From JAUVKT01 sp036350795 (GTDB taxonomy: Bacteria; Bacteroidota; Bacteroidia; Bacteroidales; VadinHA17): DNA of 64,000 bases. The stretch spans positions 1 to 64,000 of the forward strand of contig JAZBNV010000054.1 in NCBI GenBank assembly GCA_036350795.1. Reading direction: 5' to 3'. A program made the position numbers and the translations under genes. Shown in pieces: positions 17,715 through 26,129 of this stretch. The notes beneath the pieces were generated by a model, which made no database searches, had not been told where the DNA came from, and saw only the letters and a program-made list of their open reading frames with translations. Positions within the stretch are counted from its first letter, which is position 1, and every line of letters begins with the position of its first letter.

Positions 17715-18701
17715 CTAAAAAAGACCGGGAATCAGGGAATAATTCTCAAGTGCCTCAACCATAGCATGAGATTTAGAAGAAAACAGGTTTTTAACAGCCT
17801 GCAGTCCTGTTAATTCAACCATCGATACAACCTGAAAGTTTATGATGGTTTCGGTATACGCCCCGGGAGGGTTTCCTCTGAACAGAATATCACCCATAAC
17901 AAAATTCGGATTCAGAATGCTGCCCGGCTTTTCAGCATATAATCTTAATGCCTTGTCCCATAAGATCTCAGAATAACCAAAATGACTGCAATTGAGGCTT
18001 ATATGGGTAAGATTCTGAGGCTTTCCCAGCTTATTGAATGCTTCGCTCAGGTAAATCTCAATCAGCATCTCTGTTTCCTCGCCTTCAGGGTCCTGCTCGA
18101 TATAAGACTGAAGCTGAGGACAGGCCATGGTAACAATCCTTTCCGCATCGTAACCCCTGGCAAGTAATTCAGATCTGTGAGTGTCTTCTTCGATTGTGGT
18201 TTCTGTGCCAAATATTATTACTGAAGAATTCTTATCTTCCATAAGCTTAGCGCTTATTAAATCGAGGCCTGAATCAACAATACTGATAAGAGGCGGACTT
18301 CCCTCCTTTCGTACAAACCCGGTATCATCAATTAAAACTGATAGTGTATTGCAGGCAACAAAAATAAGATCAGGGCTAAACTGCTTATTCATTCCTTCCA
18401 GGGCCTTATTAAAACGTATAAGCTTTTCATCTCTTGATTTCAGTGCATTATACCCGGAGCCTGCATCGAACAGGGCGTTTACAAAAATCAGATCAACCTC
18501 CCTGAAAGCCTTACTCTCTTCCAGTTTAGCCGCAATATCATCCATTACAGCCAGTCCTCCAATGCCTGAGTCTGTAATAATAATTCTCAATGATTCTTTT
18601 CCGCGAATTACATCAGATACCCTGTTACCCGGCTGAGATCTGGCCGGAACCAGGCATATTAAGAATATCTGGGTAAAAATCAACAACAGGTTCTTCGTCA
18701 T
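17715..18701 (-). CDS. Exported glutamate racemase homologue (Asp/Glu racemase superfamily)
   Basis: 328 residues. A signal peptide (MTKNLLLIFTQIFLICLVPARSQ) precedes a glutamate-racemase-like domain with all main motifs: TDSGIGGLAV (Asp44, Ser45), VACNTLS with Cys117, and LNCSHFGY with Cys238, the second catalytic cysteine (usually GCTHYP in MurI). Length without signal is close to MurI. Ordinary MurI is cytosolic, so the export signal is unusual and argues against a cell-wall housekeeping role. In this locus it may change the D/L state of glutamate outside the cytoplasm. The HYP-to-HFG change next to Cys238 could alter substrate. It lies 80 bases before the kinase gene and after a hairpin that follows susD. 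Confidence 0.78.
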   Translation of the reverse strand: MTKNLLLIFTQIFLICLVPARSQPGNRVSDVIRGKESLRIIITDSGIGGLAVMDDIAAKLEESKAFREVDLIFVNALFDAGSGYNALKSRDEKLIRFNKALEGMNKQFSPDLIFVACNTLSVLIDDTGFVRKEGSPPLISIVDSGLDLISAKLMEDKNSSVIIFGTETTIEEDTHRSELLARGYDAERIVTMACPQLQSYIEQDPEGEETEMLIEIYLSEAFNKLGKPQNLTHISLNCSHFGYSEILWDKALRLYAEKPGSILNPNFVMGDILFRGNPPGAYTETIINFQVVSMVELTGLQAVKNLFSSKSHAMVEALENYSLIPGLF

Positions 18702-18759
18702 AAGCAGTTATTCTTCAGGTTTAGAAACCGGAGGGCCGGTAATTCTTACTGATATTTAT

Positions 18760-18802
18760 AATCAACCCGGACATCATTATTTGCTGTATATCCGGGTTGA
18801 TT
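18760..18802 (-). terminator. Long perfect hairpin after susD
   Basis: A perfect 12-bp inverted repeat, AATCAACCCGGA at 18760-18771 and its complement at 18791-18802, with a 19-base loop, 24 bases past the SusD stop. On the minus strand it is followed by an A/T-rich stretch (TATAAATATC) rather than a pure T tract. It may terminate or attenuate the polymer operon before the racemase-kinase-regulator genes. Confidence 0.55.
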
Positions 18803-18826
18803 TATATTTATTGCAATTATCCTAAG

Positions 18827-20206
18827 TTATAGATCAAATATCCACAAAGGGTCTGTCAGCGAACCAACAGAGGGTACATTAGCGTTATTATATGAAATCT
18901 CAGACTGGGGGTAGGGGAATCTCACAGGTATTCCTCCCGCGCCGGCAACCGGAGTAAGGTCGGGATAACCTGTACGCCTGAAGTCATCATAAGGTACAAC
19001 GGTTGAGTACATGGCAATATACTTCTGAGTTATAATCTTCTCAATTGTAATACTGGCTCCTGTTTCCGTTCTTATGTTGGCATCCAGCCATGCTTCATTA
19101 TCTGCTCCGCCGGTAACATAATCCACTGATGATTCAACCGCAGCAATATAGGCAGCAGCGGCGGCATCATTATCCGGTACTGTCTGCCTCATGTAGCATT
19201 CAGCCTCAATAAATTTCATTTCGGCATACGAACTGAAAAGTACAGGTGCTTCAGGGCTATCATTATAGGTACCAAGGTCCGAAACGTCATCGTCTTCAGA
19301 GCCCGGAGTACTTCCCAGGTATACACCTCCCCGGAGATCTGCATAGAAAGGCAGTCTTGGATCGTTAACTGCATTCAGCATATCTATAAATGTAGAGGCC
19401 ATTACAATGTCAGCTCCCCAGGCAGAGGTTGTGTTATACTGGTAAATAGGGTTTGCTTCATTATTTGCACTACCAAAATCTATTTTGAAATTTTCACCTG
19501 TTCCGAATGAAGCAGCTGCATACGACATGGCATTCGAATAGTTTTTGCGGTAGAGGGCATAACGTGCCCTCAACGAATTGGCTGCTTTAATCCAATCGTC
19601 AGTATCACCACCATAGATAAGGTCTCCCTCGATATCAAAAATATTTTCTGTTGACTCCAGGTCGGTAATCGCTTCCGAAAGAAGAATATCTATAGCAGTA
19701 TAGATATCCTGCTGCGAATCGTAAGCCGGAGTAAGCACACCATCGCTACCCAGAAAAGCCTCGCTATACGGAATATCTCCAAAGAGGTTAGTAAGGGTAC
19801 CAAGGCTCATGGCAAGGCATACCCTGGCTGCTCCGCTATAATGGGGCGAATTAATCTCATAACCCAGATCTATAATCTTCACAGCGTCCATCATTCCCTG
19901 GTAGTACATTCTCCTCCAGAGGTCATCAGTATCTGTAGAAGCCAGTGAATAATTTGCTTCACTATTAGAGTTTCTTGCAACTCCGTTTATCTGCTGCATA
20001 AAGATTGCAGTTGTTTTTACAGCCCTGTTGCCACCAATATGGTAGGCAAGAGCCAGCTCCATTGAAGGCATCAGAAGTTCAACCGGGACTTCAGAAGGAA
20101 CATCAGGATCAATGTTAATAGCCGGATCGATCCACTTATCACAAGCTGTGAATGTAAAGACCGAAACTAACAATGTTAAAATTGGATATACTATATATTT
20201 TTTCAT
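18827..20206 (-). CDS. SusD/RagB-like outer-membrane binding lipoprotein
   Basis: 459 residues from the ATG at 20206, where a lipoprotein signal begins (MKKYIVYPILTLLVSVFTFTAC). An upstream in-frame start at 20329 would run back into the SusC gene. After the lipobox comes the family opening DKWIDPAINIDPDVPSEVP and LLMPSMELALAYHIGGN, which is like the SusD_2 branch. TPR-like helices follow, and the C-terminus has YDDFRRTGYPDLTPV and VRFPYPQSE, typical of SusD proteins. It forms a lid on the SusC channel encoded 31 bases upstream. Its ligand is unknown; the surrounding genes suggest gamma-glutamyl oligomers instead of glycans. Confidence 0.9.
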   Translation of the reverse strand: MKKYIVYPILTLLVSVFTFTACDKWIDPAINIDPDVPSEVPVELLMPSMELALAYHIGGNRAVKTTAIFMQQINGVARNSNSEANYSLASTDTDDLWRRMYYQGMMDAVKIIDLGYEINSPHYSGAARVCLAMSLGTLTNLFGDIPYSEAFLGSDGVLTPAYDSQQDIYTAIDILLSEAITDLESTENIFDIEGDLIYGGDTDDWIKAANSLRARYALYRKNYSNAMSYAAASFGTGENFKIDFGSANNEANPIYQYNTTSAWGADIVMASTFIDMLNAVNDPRLPFYADLRGGVYLGSTPGSEDDDVSDLGTYNDSPEAPVLFSSYAEMKFIEAECYMRQTVPDNDAAAAAYIAAVESSVDYVTGGADNEAWLDANIRTETGASITIEKIITQKYIAMYSTVVPYDDFRRTGYPDLTPVAGAGGIPVRFPYPQSEISYNNANVPSVGSLTDPLWIFDL

Positions 20207-20237
20207 TTTGTAAAGTTTAAAAGTTTCAAGCCACCAT

Positions 20238-23200
20238 TTAGAATGACAGTTTAATACCAAACTGATAAGAATAGGAGGCAGGGCTGGCAAAATAATCAAA
20301 TCCCTGACCGTTAGAGGCTCCGTATACACTTACTTCAGGATCTCCTCCTCTGTATGGAGAAAGTATCAGCAAGTTATTCCCGGTTACATATAATTCAAGC
20401 TTAGACAGGCGCAACTTCTCAAGCACATTCTGGTTGAAGGAATATGAAAGTGTTAATTCCCTGAGCTTAACCCAGCTTGCATCTTCTACTGCCTGGCGCC
20501 CTGCTCCTCCGGCACTAAAGCCATTCTCGCCCCTGTACCAGCCCTGGTCTTTTATTACTTCCATGGTATTCTCAACTCCTGTTGATACAACGTTCCCGTC
20601 ACCATCCAGGTGTCCAAGCACACCTTCAAAAACTGTTGGAGTAGTTCTGTCCAGAGTTTCCTCTGAAAGGCCATGATAATCAAGCCTGAACCTTGTTCCG
20701 TTATTTACATAGCCTCCCTGCTTAATATCAATCAGGCTTATAAGACTAAATCCTTTAAAAGAAAATGTATTATAAATATTCAGGGTCCAGTCAGGGTTAA
20801 CTTTGCCAAGTGCTACTGTTTTTGTTTTATCGGTCCAGGGGAAACCATCCGGATGGCTGTCGGTGGGATCATCGTTAATAAGCAGGTTACCATCATCATC
20901 CCGGTAAAAGTCGAATCCGAAAATAGTGGGGTAATCATAACCGACAGCGGCATTTATCTGTGCTTTTGTATCGCCCTCCAGAGTTACAAATTCTACATCC
21001 TTGGCAAGGCCTGTAACAGGATTTCTCATCCTGGTAAAGTTAGTGGTAAACTCCCATACAAAACCTCCAATTTTAAGAGGTACAGCATTCAGGCTGAGCT
21101 CAATTCCCTTGCTCTCCATTGTAGCAGCATTCAAATATGCAGAAGAATAGCCTGTTGGCCCGGCAATAGGTACAGAAAGCAGCAGGTCGCTGTTTTCGTT
21201 ATTGAAATAAGTGGCATCAATACCCAGCCTGCTCATAAAGAATCTTAACTCCAATCCAACTTCAAAAGAAGTTTGCTTTTCGTGTCTCAGGTCTGCATTT
21301 CCAATTGTATTACCAACAGTAAAACCGGCATAACCCAGGTAGGGGAAACTTATACCGCTGGTGTAGAAATCATCAGGCCCTGCCACTCCATAGTAGGAGG
21401 TTGTTCTGTAAGGACTTGCAATATTTGCTGTTTTGGCCCATGATGTCCTTAGCTTACCAAAGCTCAGGAAATCCATATCCTTGAAAGCCTCAAGCTCGGT
21501 GAAAACAAATGACCCGCTTACTGACGGGAACAATGCATCAAGATTATCATCGGGCATAGTTGTTGACCATTCGTTGCGAATTGTTGCACCGAAATAAATC
21601 ATGCTTTTGTAATCCATACTGAAATCGGCAAACAGGGCTGCGGTTCTGTATTTGCTTGATCCCTGGCTTGCAGTCTGGGAACTCGTATTATCTACATTAT
21701 ACAGTGTAGGCAACGACAGATCCTGTGTTGAAGCCGTAAGGTAATTATAACTCTTCTGGAACATATTCTGTCCTATTGTCAGGTTAAATCCTATATCATC
21801 AGACAGGTCCTTATTAATTATAAGCATTACGTCTGAATTAAAGTTGGAGTGAAACTCCCTTCTTTCTGTAAGACTTCCATCTCTGTATCCCACACTATTC
21901 CAGTTATAGATTGTTGCATATCCACGATGGAACCAGTCAACTCCAACATTATAAGAGAAAGACAACCAATCAGTTAACTCCCAGTTAAGAAATGTGTTGC
22001 CCACGAACCTGTTATTTTTATCAAGTTTGCTTTGCTCGTATGCAGTCCAGTAGGGATTATTATAACTGCCATTCGCTCCCCTGTGTGTTCTTTGTGTACC
22101 ATCGGGTAATTTATAGCCCGCTGCATTATCAAAGGTTGAGGGGGTACGATAAAGACCCAGTAGTCCTGACGATGTTCCTCCTTCACGCACCAGGTTATTA
22201 CGGGTATTTGCATACATTACATTGGCTCCGGTCTTGACCTTTTCGCTTAGCCTGGTATCAGCATTCAGCCTGATTGTGGTTCTGCCGAAAGTATTGGTTG
22301 GGATTATCCCTTCCTCTTCGAGATTTCCAACAGAAAAGAAGTATGAAGAGTTTTCATTACCGGCTTCAACACTCACATTATTATTATAATTAATGCCAGT
22401 TTGAAAGAAATCATACTGATCGTATGTTTTAACAGGATCACCGGTTGCATTCGGATCATTCATACTTACTATTGCTCCGTCAACATCGATAAGGGGGTTT
22501 GCCCAATCGGATGGGTCGAGGGAATAGCTGCAGGTATCGATCAGGGGGCCCCAGGCAGCATCATACTTTGATCTCCAATCTCCATTAATACCCTGTGCAT
22601 ACTTATTCTGGATGGGGATTCTTCTGCCTAGCTTTTTCACACCTACTGACGAATGTATACTCACTCTCATCTTCTGATTTACTGCTCCCTTTTTGGTGGT
22701 AATAACTATTACACCGTTTGAAGCCTGCAATCCGTACAGGGCAGTAGCGGCACCGCCTTTAAGAACTGTCATTGTTGCTATATCCTCAGGGTTTAAATCA
22801 ATACTCCTCGATGAAGTATAGGTTCCGGACTGACCTGAGCTGCCCCGGTAGGATTGATCTGTATTAATCGGCATTCCGTCAATCACAAATAATGGCTGAT
22901 TATCTCCTGTAAGAGAGGCTGCACCCCTGATGGTCATATAGGTTGAGGCGCCTGCAGAACTTGAAGTACTCCTTACCTGGACACCTGTTACCTTACCTGC
23001 AAGTGAGTTTACAAGGTCCGAATTGCCCCGTCTTGAGAGCTCTTCAGAGCCTACCTCCTGCACATTATAACCCAGGGCCTTTCGTTCCCTTGTTATACCG
23101 AGTGCCGTAACAACAACCTCGCCAACTGAAAGGTCTTTTGGTTGCATCACACAGTTTACCACATTCCCGGTAATTTCAAGCTCCTGGGTTTGCATACCCA

Positions 23201-23420
23201 CGAACGAAAAAACCAGGAACCTTGTGTTTTCGGGAACACTTATTGAATAATTCCCGCCTTCGTCAGTTGTAGAAACCAGGGTGGTTCCTTTAACAGAGAC
23301 TACCAGGTAAGGTAAAGGTTCTCCTCCCGGATCGGTAACCTTACCCGTAATAATTCTCTGCCCGTAAGCCTGGAAAAAGACCAGGGCGAAGAATACAATA
23401 AAAAGCATTAATTTTTTCAT
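20238..23420 (-). CDS. SusC/RagA-like TonB-dependent transporter
   Basis: 1060 residues. Signal peptide ends around AYGQ; a carboxypeptidase-like regulatory domain follows (ITGKVTDPGGEPLPYLVV), then the SusC signature region with the TonB-box-like VVVTALGITRERKALGYNVQ, a plug (GKVTGVQVRS, IRGAASLTGDNQPLFVIDG) and a 22-strand barrel ending in SYSYQFGIKLSF. It imports oligomers across the outer membrane using TonB energy together with the SusD-like partner. It starts 90 bases after the PgsW stop with no terminator or clear promoter between them, so it may be co-transcribed with the poly-gamma-glutamate genes. Few SusCD pairs are reported for peptide-like substrates. Confidence 0.93.
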   Translation of the reverse strand: MKKLMLFIVFFALVFFQAYGQRIITGKVTDPGGEPLPYLVVSVKGTTLVSTTDEGGNYSISVPENTRFLVFSFVGMQTQELEITGNVVNCVMQPKDLSVGEVVVTALGITRERKALGYNVQEVGSEELSRRGNSDLVNSLAGKVTGVQVRSTSSSAGASTYMTIRGAASLTGDNQPLFVIDGMPINTDQSYRGSSGQSGTYTSSRSIDLNPEDIATMTVLKGGAATALYGLQASNGVIVITTKKGAVNQKMRVSIHSSVGVKKLGRRIPIQNKYAQGINGDWRSKYDAAWGPLIDTCSYSLDPSDWANPLIDVDGAIVSMNDPNATGDPVKTYDQYDFFQTGINYNNNVSVEAGNENSSYFFSVGNLEEEGIIPTNTFGRTTIRLNADTRLSEKVKTGANVMYANTRNNLVREGGTSSGLLGLYRTPSTFDNAAGYKLPDGTQRTHRGANGSYNNPYWTAYEQSKLDKNNRFVGNTFLNWELTDWLSFSYNVGVDWFHRGYATIYNWNSVGYRDGSLTERREFHSNFNSDVMLIINKDLSDDIGFNLTIGQNMFQKSYNYLTASTQDLSLPTLYNVDNTSSQTASQGSSKYRTAALFADFSMDYKSMIYFGATIRNEWSTTMPDDNLDALFPSVSGSFVFTELEAFKDMDFLSFGKLRTSWAKTANIASPYRTTSYYGVAGPDDFYTSGISFPYLGYAGFTVGNTIGNADLRHEKQTSFEVGLELRFFMSRLGIDATYFNNENSDLLLSVPIAGPTGYSSAYLNAATMESKGIELSLNAVPLKIGGFVWEFTTNFTRMRNPVTGLAKDVEFVTLEGDTKAQINAAVGYDYPTIFGFDFYRDDDGNLLINDDPTDSHPDGFPWTDKTKTVALGKVNPDWTLNIYNTFSFKGFSLISLIDIKQGGYVNNGTRFRLDYHGLSEETLDRTTPTVFEGVLGHLDGDGNVVSTGVENTMEVIKDQGWYRGENGFSAGGAGRQAVEDASWVKLRELTLSYSFNQNVLEKLRLSKLELYVTGNNLLILSPYRGGDPEVSVYGASNGQGFDYFASPASYSYQFGIKLSF

Positions 23421-23510
23421 AGATTCAAATAGGTTTAATTAAGAAAACATCGGTTTGTTAATTTTATGATAATACATATGGTCAATAATAATCTTGTCGA
23501 ATAGACACTA

Positions 23511-24557
23511 TCAGTTCTTTCTCAGAAACCAGATCGGGATCAGTCCCAGCAAAAGGATCAGCCCTATTGCTAATTTATTTGTTTTTGTTTCGGTAAACAG
23601 GTTAACAGAATTTGAGTATTCAATACCAGGAGCCACATCTATCCCATACCTGGCTGCCAGCTCCTTGATATTAAGCATATTTACAAAAGGCACACCCTGC
23701 TCATTCATCCTGCTGATTACTCCCCTGTCAATATGCCTGCATTGCTCTGTTTTATAATTCAGTCCGTTAGGTATGCCCAGGGTATGTGAACAAGCTCCCA
23801 TGGCAGCCTCATTTCCTCCAATATTTATTAAGAGCCTGATATTATTCTCAGTAAACACATCCACCCGGTGTTCAATGCTTTCAACAAGGTTACCAGGCAT
23901 GTAGAGGTCCACACCGTTCCTTTTTGCAGCAGAATGAAGAAGTTCGGGTCCCTCTTCCATTAAACCCTGACCACTATCATTAGTGGCCCCGGCAGATACA
24001 AGAACAGATGATATTTCCAGATCTCCTTTCCTGATAAGTTCTTTCTCCATATCAATCCAGGTAAGCTGAGTCTGGTTTGCTCCATAGGTTGAAGCAGACA
24101 GCGAGCTCATCATTACTACCTCTGCTCCGATAGTCTGCAGGGCTGCAAGAGAAGAAACAGCCAGCGAAGGAAATGAACCGGATATTATTAAGCCCACTTT
24201 ATCTCCCTTCTCTATGCCCGCCTCATAGAGGTATCTTACAACAAGGGCAGCAAAATCAGGATTAGTAGATATTTCCTTAGCCTCAAGTGAGCCAAGTGAA
24301 CTTGTTATAACCGACCATTCATCACCTATCATAAAACTGTTGGGAACGTTGGATAAAGCATCTGAAACAAGATCACGCTCTTCTTTAAGATCATCTATAA
24401 TTTTGAACCACCCCTGGGCTTGTGCAACAGCTGCTTCCATGTTTTCAATGCAGGGAAGCGCTGTTCTTTTAAGATATACACTATCTGCCACAAAAGCTCC
24501 GGCCAGGAGAATGCAGAAAGCAATAAGCAAGCGGATATTTATATTTATGCTTCTCAT
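23511..24557 (-). CDS. pgsW: Poly-gamma-glutamate system protein (PgsW-like)
   Basis: 348 residues with an N-terminal membrane anchor (about residues 9-27) and a C-terminal transmembrane helix (LAIGLILLLGLIPIWFL) followed by RKN, so most of the protein is outside the cytoplasm. The central domain has Rossmann-like stretches (KVGLIISGSFPSLAV, LLINIGGNEAAMGAC). Its start overlaps the pgsC stop as ATGA. It matches my knowledge of a family described only as a poly-gamma-glutamate system protein found with PgsB and PgsC in systems lacking the Bacillus-type PgsA. Role unknown; it may replace PgsA in export or assembly. Confidence 0.75.
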   Translation of the reverse strand: MRSININIRLLIAFCILLAGAFVADSVYLKRTALPCIENMEAAVAQAQGWFKIIDDLKEERDLVSDALSNVPNSFMIGDEWSVITSSLGSLEAKEISTNPDFAALVVRYLYEAGIEKGDKVGLIISGSFPSLAVSSLAALQTIGAEVVMMSSLSASTYGANQTQLTWIDMEKELIRKGDLEISSVLVSAGATNDSGQGLMEEGPELLHSAAKRNGVDLYMPGNLVESIEHRVDVFTENNIRLLINIGGNEAAMGACSHTLGIPNGLNYKTEQCRHIDRGVISRMNEQGVPFVNMLNIKELAARYGIDVAPGIEYSNSVNLFTETKTNKLAIGLILLLGLIPIWFLRKN

Positions 24558-24982
24558 CTTATCAGCATTGAGGTAAGGAAAACGATGAGGCTTACTATTC
24601 CTGTTGCAAATAATGTTGGCATAATTTTCTGCCTTAACATATCGTTCGCTATAAGCCCCGGAATAATGTAACCTATCGACTGCAGATTTAGATTGATAAA
24701 GTCAATTGGCTGAATCATGCTTTCAATAAAGAGTTTAAGGGCAAAACTCAGGATTATTGCCAGAAGGAACTTCCTCCTTCCATAGAGCACTGTTACGGAT
24801 GCCAGGTATCTTATAATTATAAAAACAAGCAGCGCGATAAGAATTGTCATAAGAATTTTGCCCGGATCATAAATAAATAATGCGAGGTATGCAGGTGCTA
24901 TTACACCACCCGGGGAGATACCTGTTATTTCATAAAACAGGAATCCGGCAACAAGACCAAGTATAAATAATTGAATTATCAA
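24554..24982 (-). CDS. pgsC: Poly-gamma-glutamate synthase membrane subunit PgsC/CapC
   Basis: 142 residues, about the size of Bacillus PgsC/CapC. Nearly all of it is hydrophobic, with four to five helices, and the conserved opening LGLVAGFLFYEITGISPGG is close to the family's N-terminal GxxxxPGG motif. The only fitting start is a TTG at 24982, which overlaps the pgsB stop as TTGA. With PgsB it makes the membrane-bound ligase that joins glutamates through their gamma-carboxyl groups. Coupling at both ends (TTGA with pgsB, ATGA with pgsW) implies fixed stoichiometry. Confidence 0.9.
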   Translation of the reverse strand: MIIQLFILGLVAGFLFYEITGISPGGVIAPAYLALFIYDPGKILMTILIALLVFIIIRYLASVTVLYGRRKFLLAIILSFALKLFIESMIQPIDFINLNLQSIGYIIPGLIANDMLRQKIMPTLFATGIVSLIVFLTSMLIR

Positions 24983-26118
24983 TTCAGGACCTCCAGTAAG
25001 TTTTTTCCCGTTCCTCCATAATTTCCTATGCCAGCCAGCATCGAACTGCCGGGCATCCTTTCGCTGATTATTTTTTTAATATTTAATATGTCAGCCTTTC
25101 CCAGGCTGACAACCATATCCAGGCTTACACCCTCTCTTTTAAGCCTGCTTACTGCTCTCCTCCTATGGGTGCCACATACAAAAATACATTCCGGATTAAG
25201 GGTGCTTTTAGCTATCCAGGCTGCAAAAAGATCCGTTCTGACAGGCCTGTCTGCCCTGCAGTTCATCAAGAGGGATATCTTACCTCTGTAATTTAGGTTC
25301 CGCTTTGCATTCTCAATCAGTTCCTCCGTTGAGCCGGTATCGTTGGCCGCAAAGGCATTCAGAAAGACAATCTCTCTGTTTTCAGTTTCAATGGTCCTGT
25401 AATACGGTTTCTCTCCAAGTGCTGCTTTAACTATTAGGCCACGAGCCAGTACCGGATCACAGCCGACAGCATGGCAGGCTTCCAGGGCCAGCTCAATATT
25501 CTCTTTAAACACTCCGGGAGGAAGTTCATCCATATCCGGGCCGGCAGTTTCGCCCGCAACTATTAGGGTGCAGCCTTTCTCCTCTGCCTTCTTTCGAATA
25601 AGTTCAAGGAATCTCTTCTCTCCGGTAAGCACTATACAGTTTGAGGGTATGGCCTTGCATATTGATTCTGCCTGCTCTTCAATAGTCCCGCCCATTACTT
25701 CCCGGTGATCGTCCCTGATGTTGGTTATTACATAAATATGAGGTTTGAATATCCTGCTTTCAAGCTGCTGGAGCTCAGGAGAGATTGACATACATTCCAG
25801 TACAAGCCTTTTAATACCTTTTCGGGCTGTCCTGCGTATAATGCCAAACTGCTCCTGAACCCTGGCAGACCCATACCTGCCTAAAACCTCAACTATACCT
25901 GATTCGATTACTGTGGGCTCTGTCCCGGTAATCTTTGCCATCACATCATTCCCTCCTGATAAGAGTCCTGATGCAATATATCGCGTTACCGAAGACTTAC
26001 CCCTGGTGCCATTAACATGTATCCTGATGTCGATAGAATTTACACTTCTTCCAATATTAACCCGTTCTGCCAGCAGCAGTACAATTAATAAAAGAAGTAT
26101 TGTAGCAACAAACAACAT
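24979..26118 (-). CDS. pgsB: Poly-gamma-glutamate synthase ligase PgsB/CapB
   Basis: 379 residues, near the family's usual ~390. An N-terminal membrane helix (LFVATILLLLIVLLL) precedes a Mur-ligase-type domain with the P-loop VNGTRGKSSVTR (Gly37-Ser42), just as in Bacillus PgsB. Other ligase motifs are ITGTEPTVIESG, LECMSISPELQQLE and VITNIRDDHREVMGGT (the DDH-containing motif). It activates glutamate with ATP and adds it to the chain through gamma-amide bonds. This gene is the strongest single piece of evidence for a gamma-glutamyl polymer. The stop overlaps pgsC; the gamma-glutamyltransferase gene ends 11 bases upstream. Confidence 0.94.
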   Translation of the reverse strand: MLFVATILLLLIVLLLAERVNIGRSVNSIDIRIHVNGTRGKSSVTRYIASGLLSGGNDVMAKITGTEPTVIESGIVEVLGRYGSARVQEQFGIIRRTARKGIKRLVLECMSISPELQQLESRIFKPHIYVITNIRDDHREVMGGTIEEQAESICKAIPSNCIVLTGEKRFLELIRKKAEEKGCTLIVAGETAGPDMDELPPGVFKENIELALEACHAVGCDPVLARGLIVKAALGEKPYYRTIETENREIVFLNAFAANDTGSTEELIENAKRNLNYRGKISLLMNCRADRPVRTDLFAAWIAKSTLNPECIFVCGTHRRRAVSRLKREGVSLDMVVSLGKADILNIKKIISERMPGSSMLAGIGNYGGTGKNLLEVLN

Positions 26119-26129
26119 CTCAGAATGTC

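Noticed and set aside
17715..18701. Naming the racemase homologue murI
   Set aside because: The export signal makes a cell-wall precursor role unlikely, so no symbol was given.
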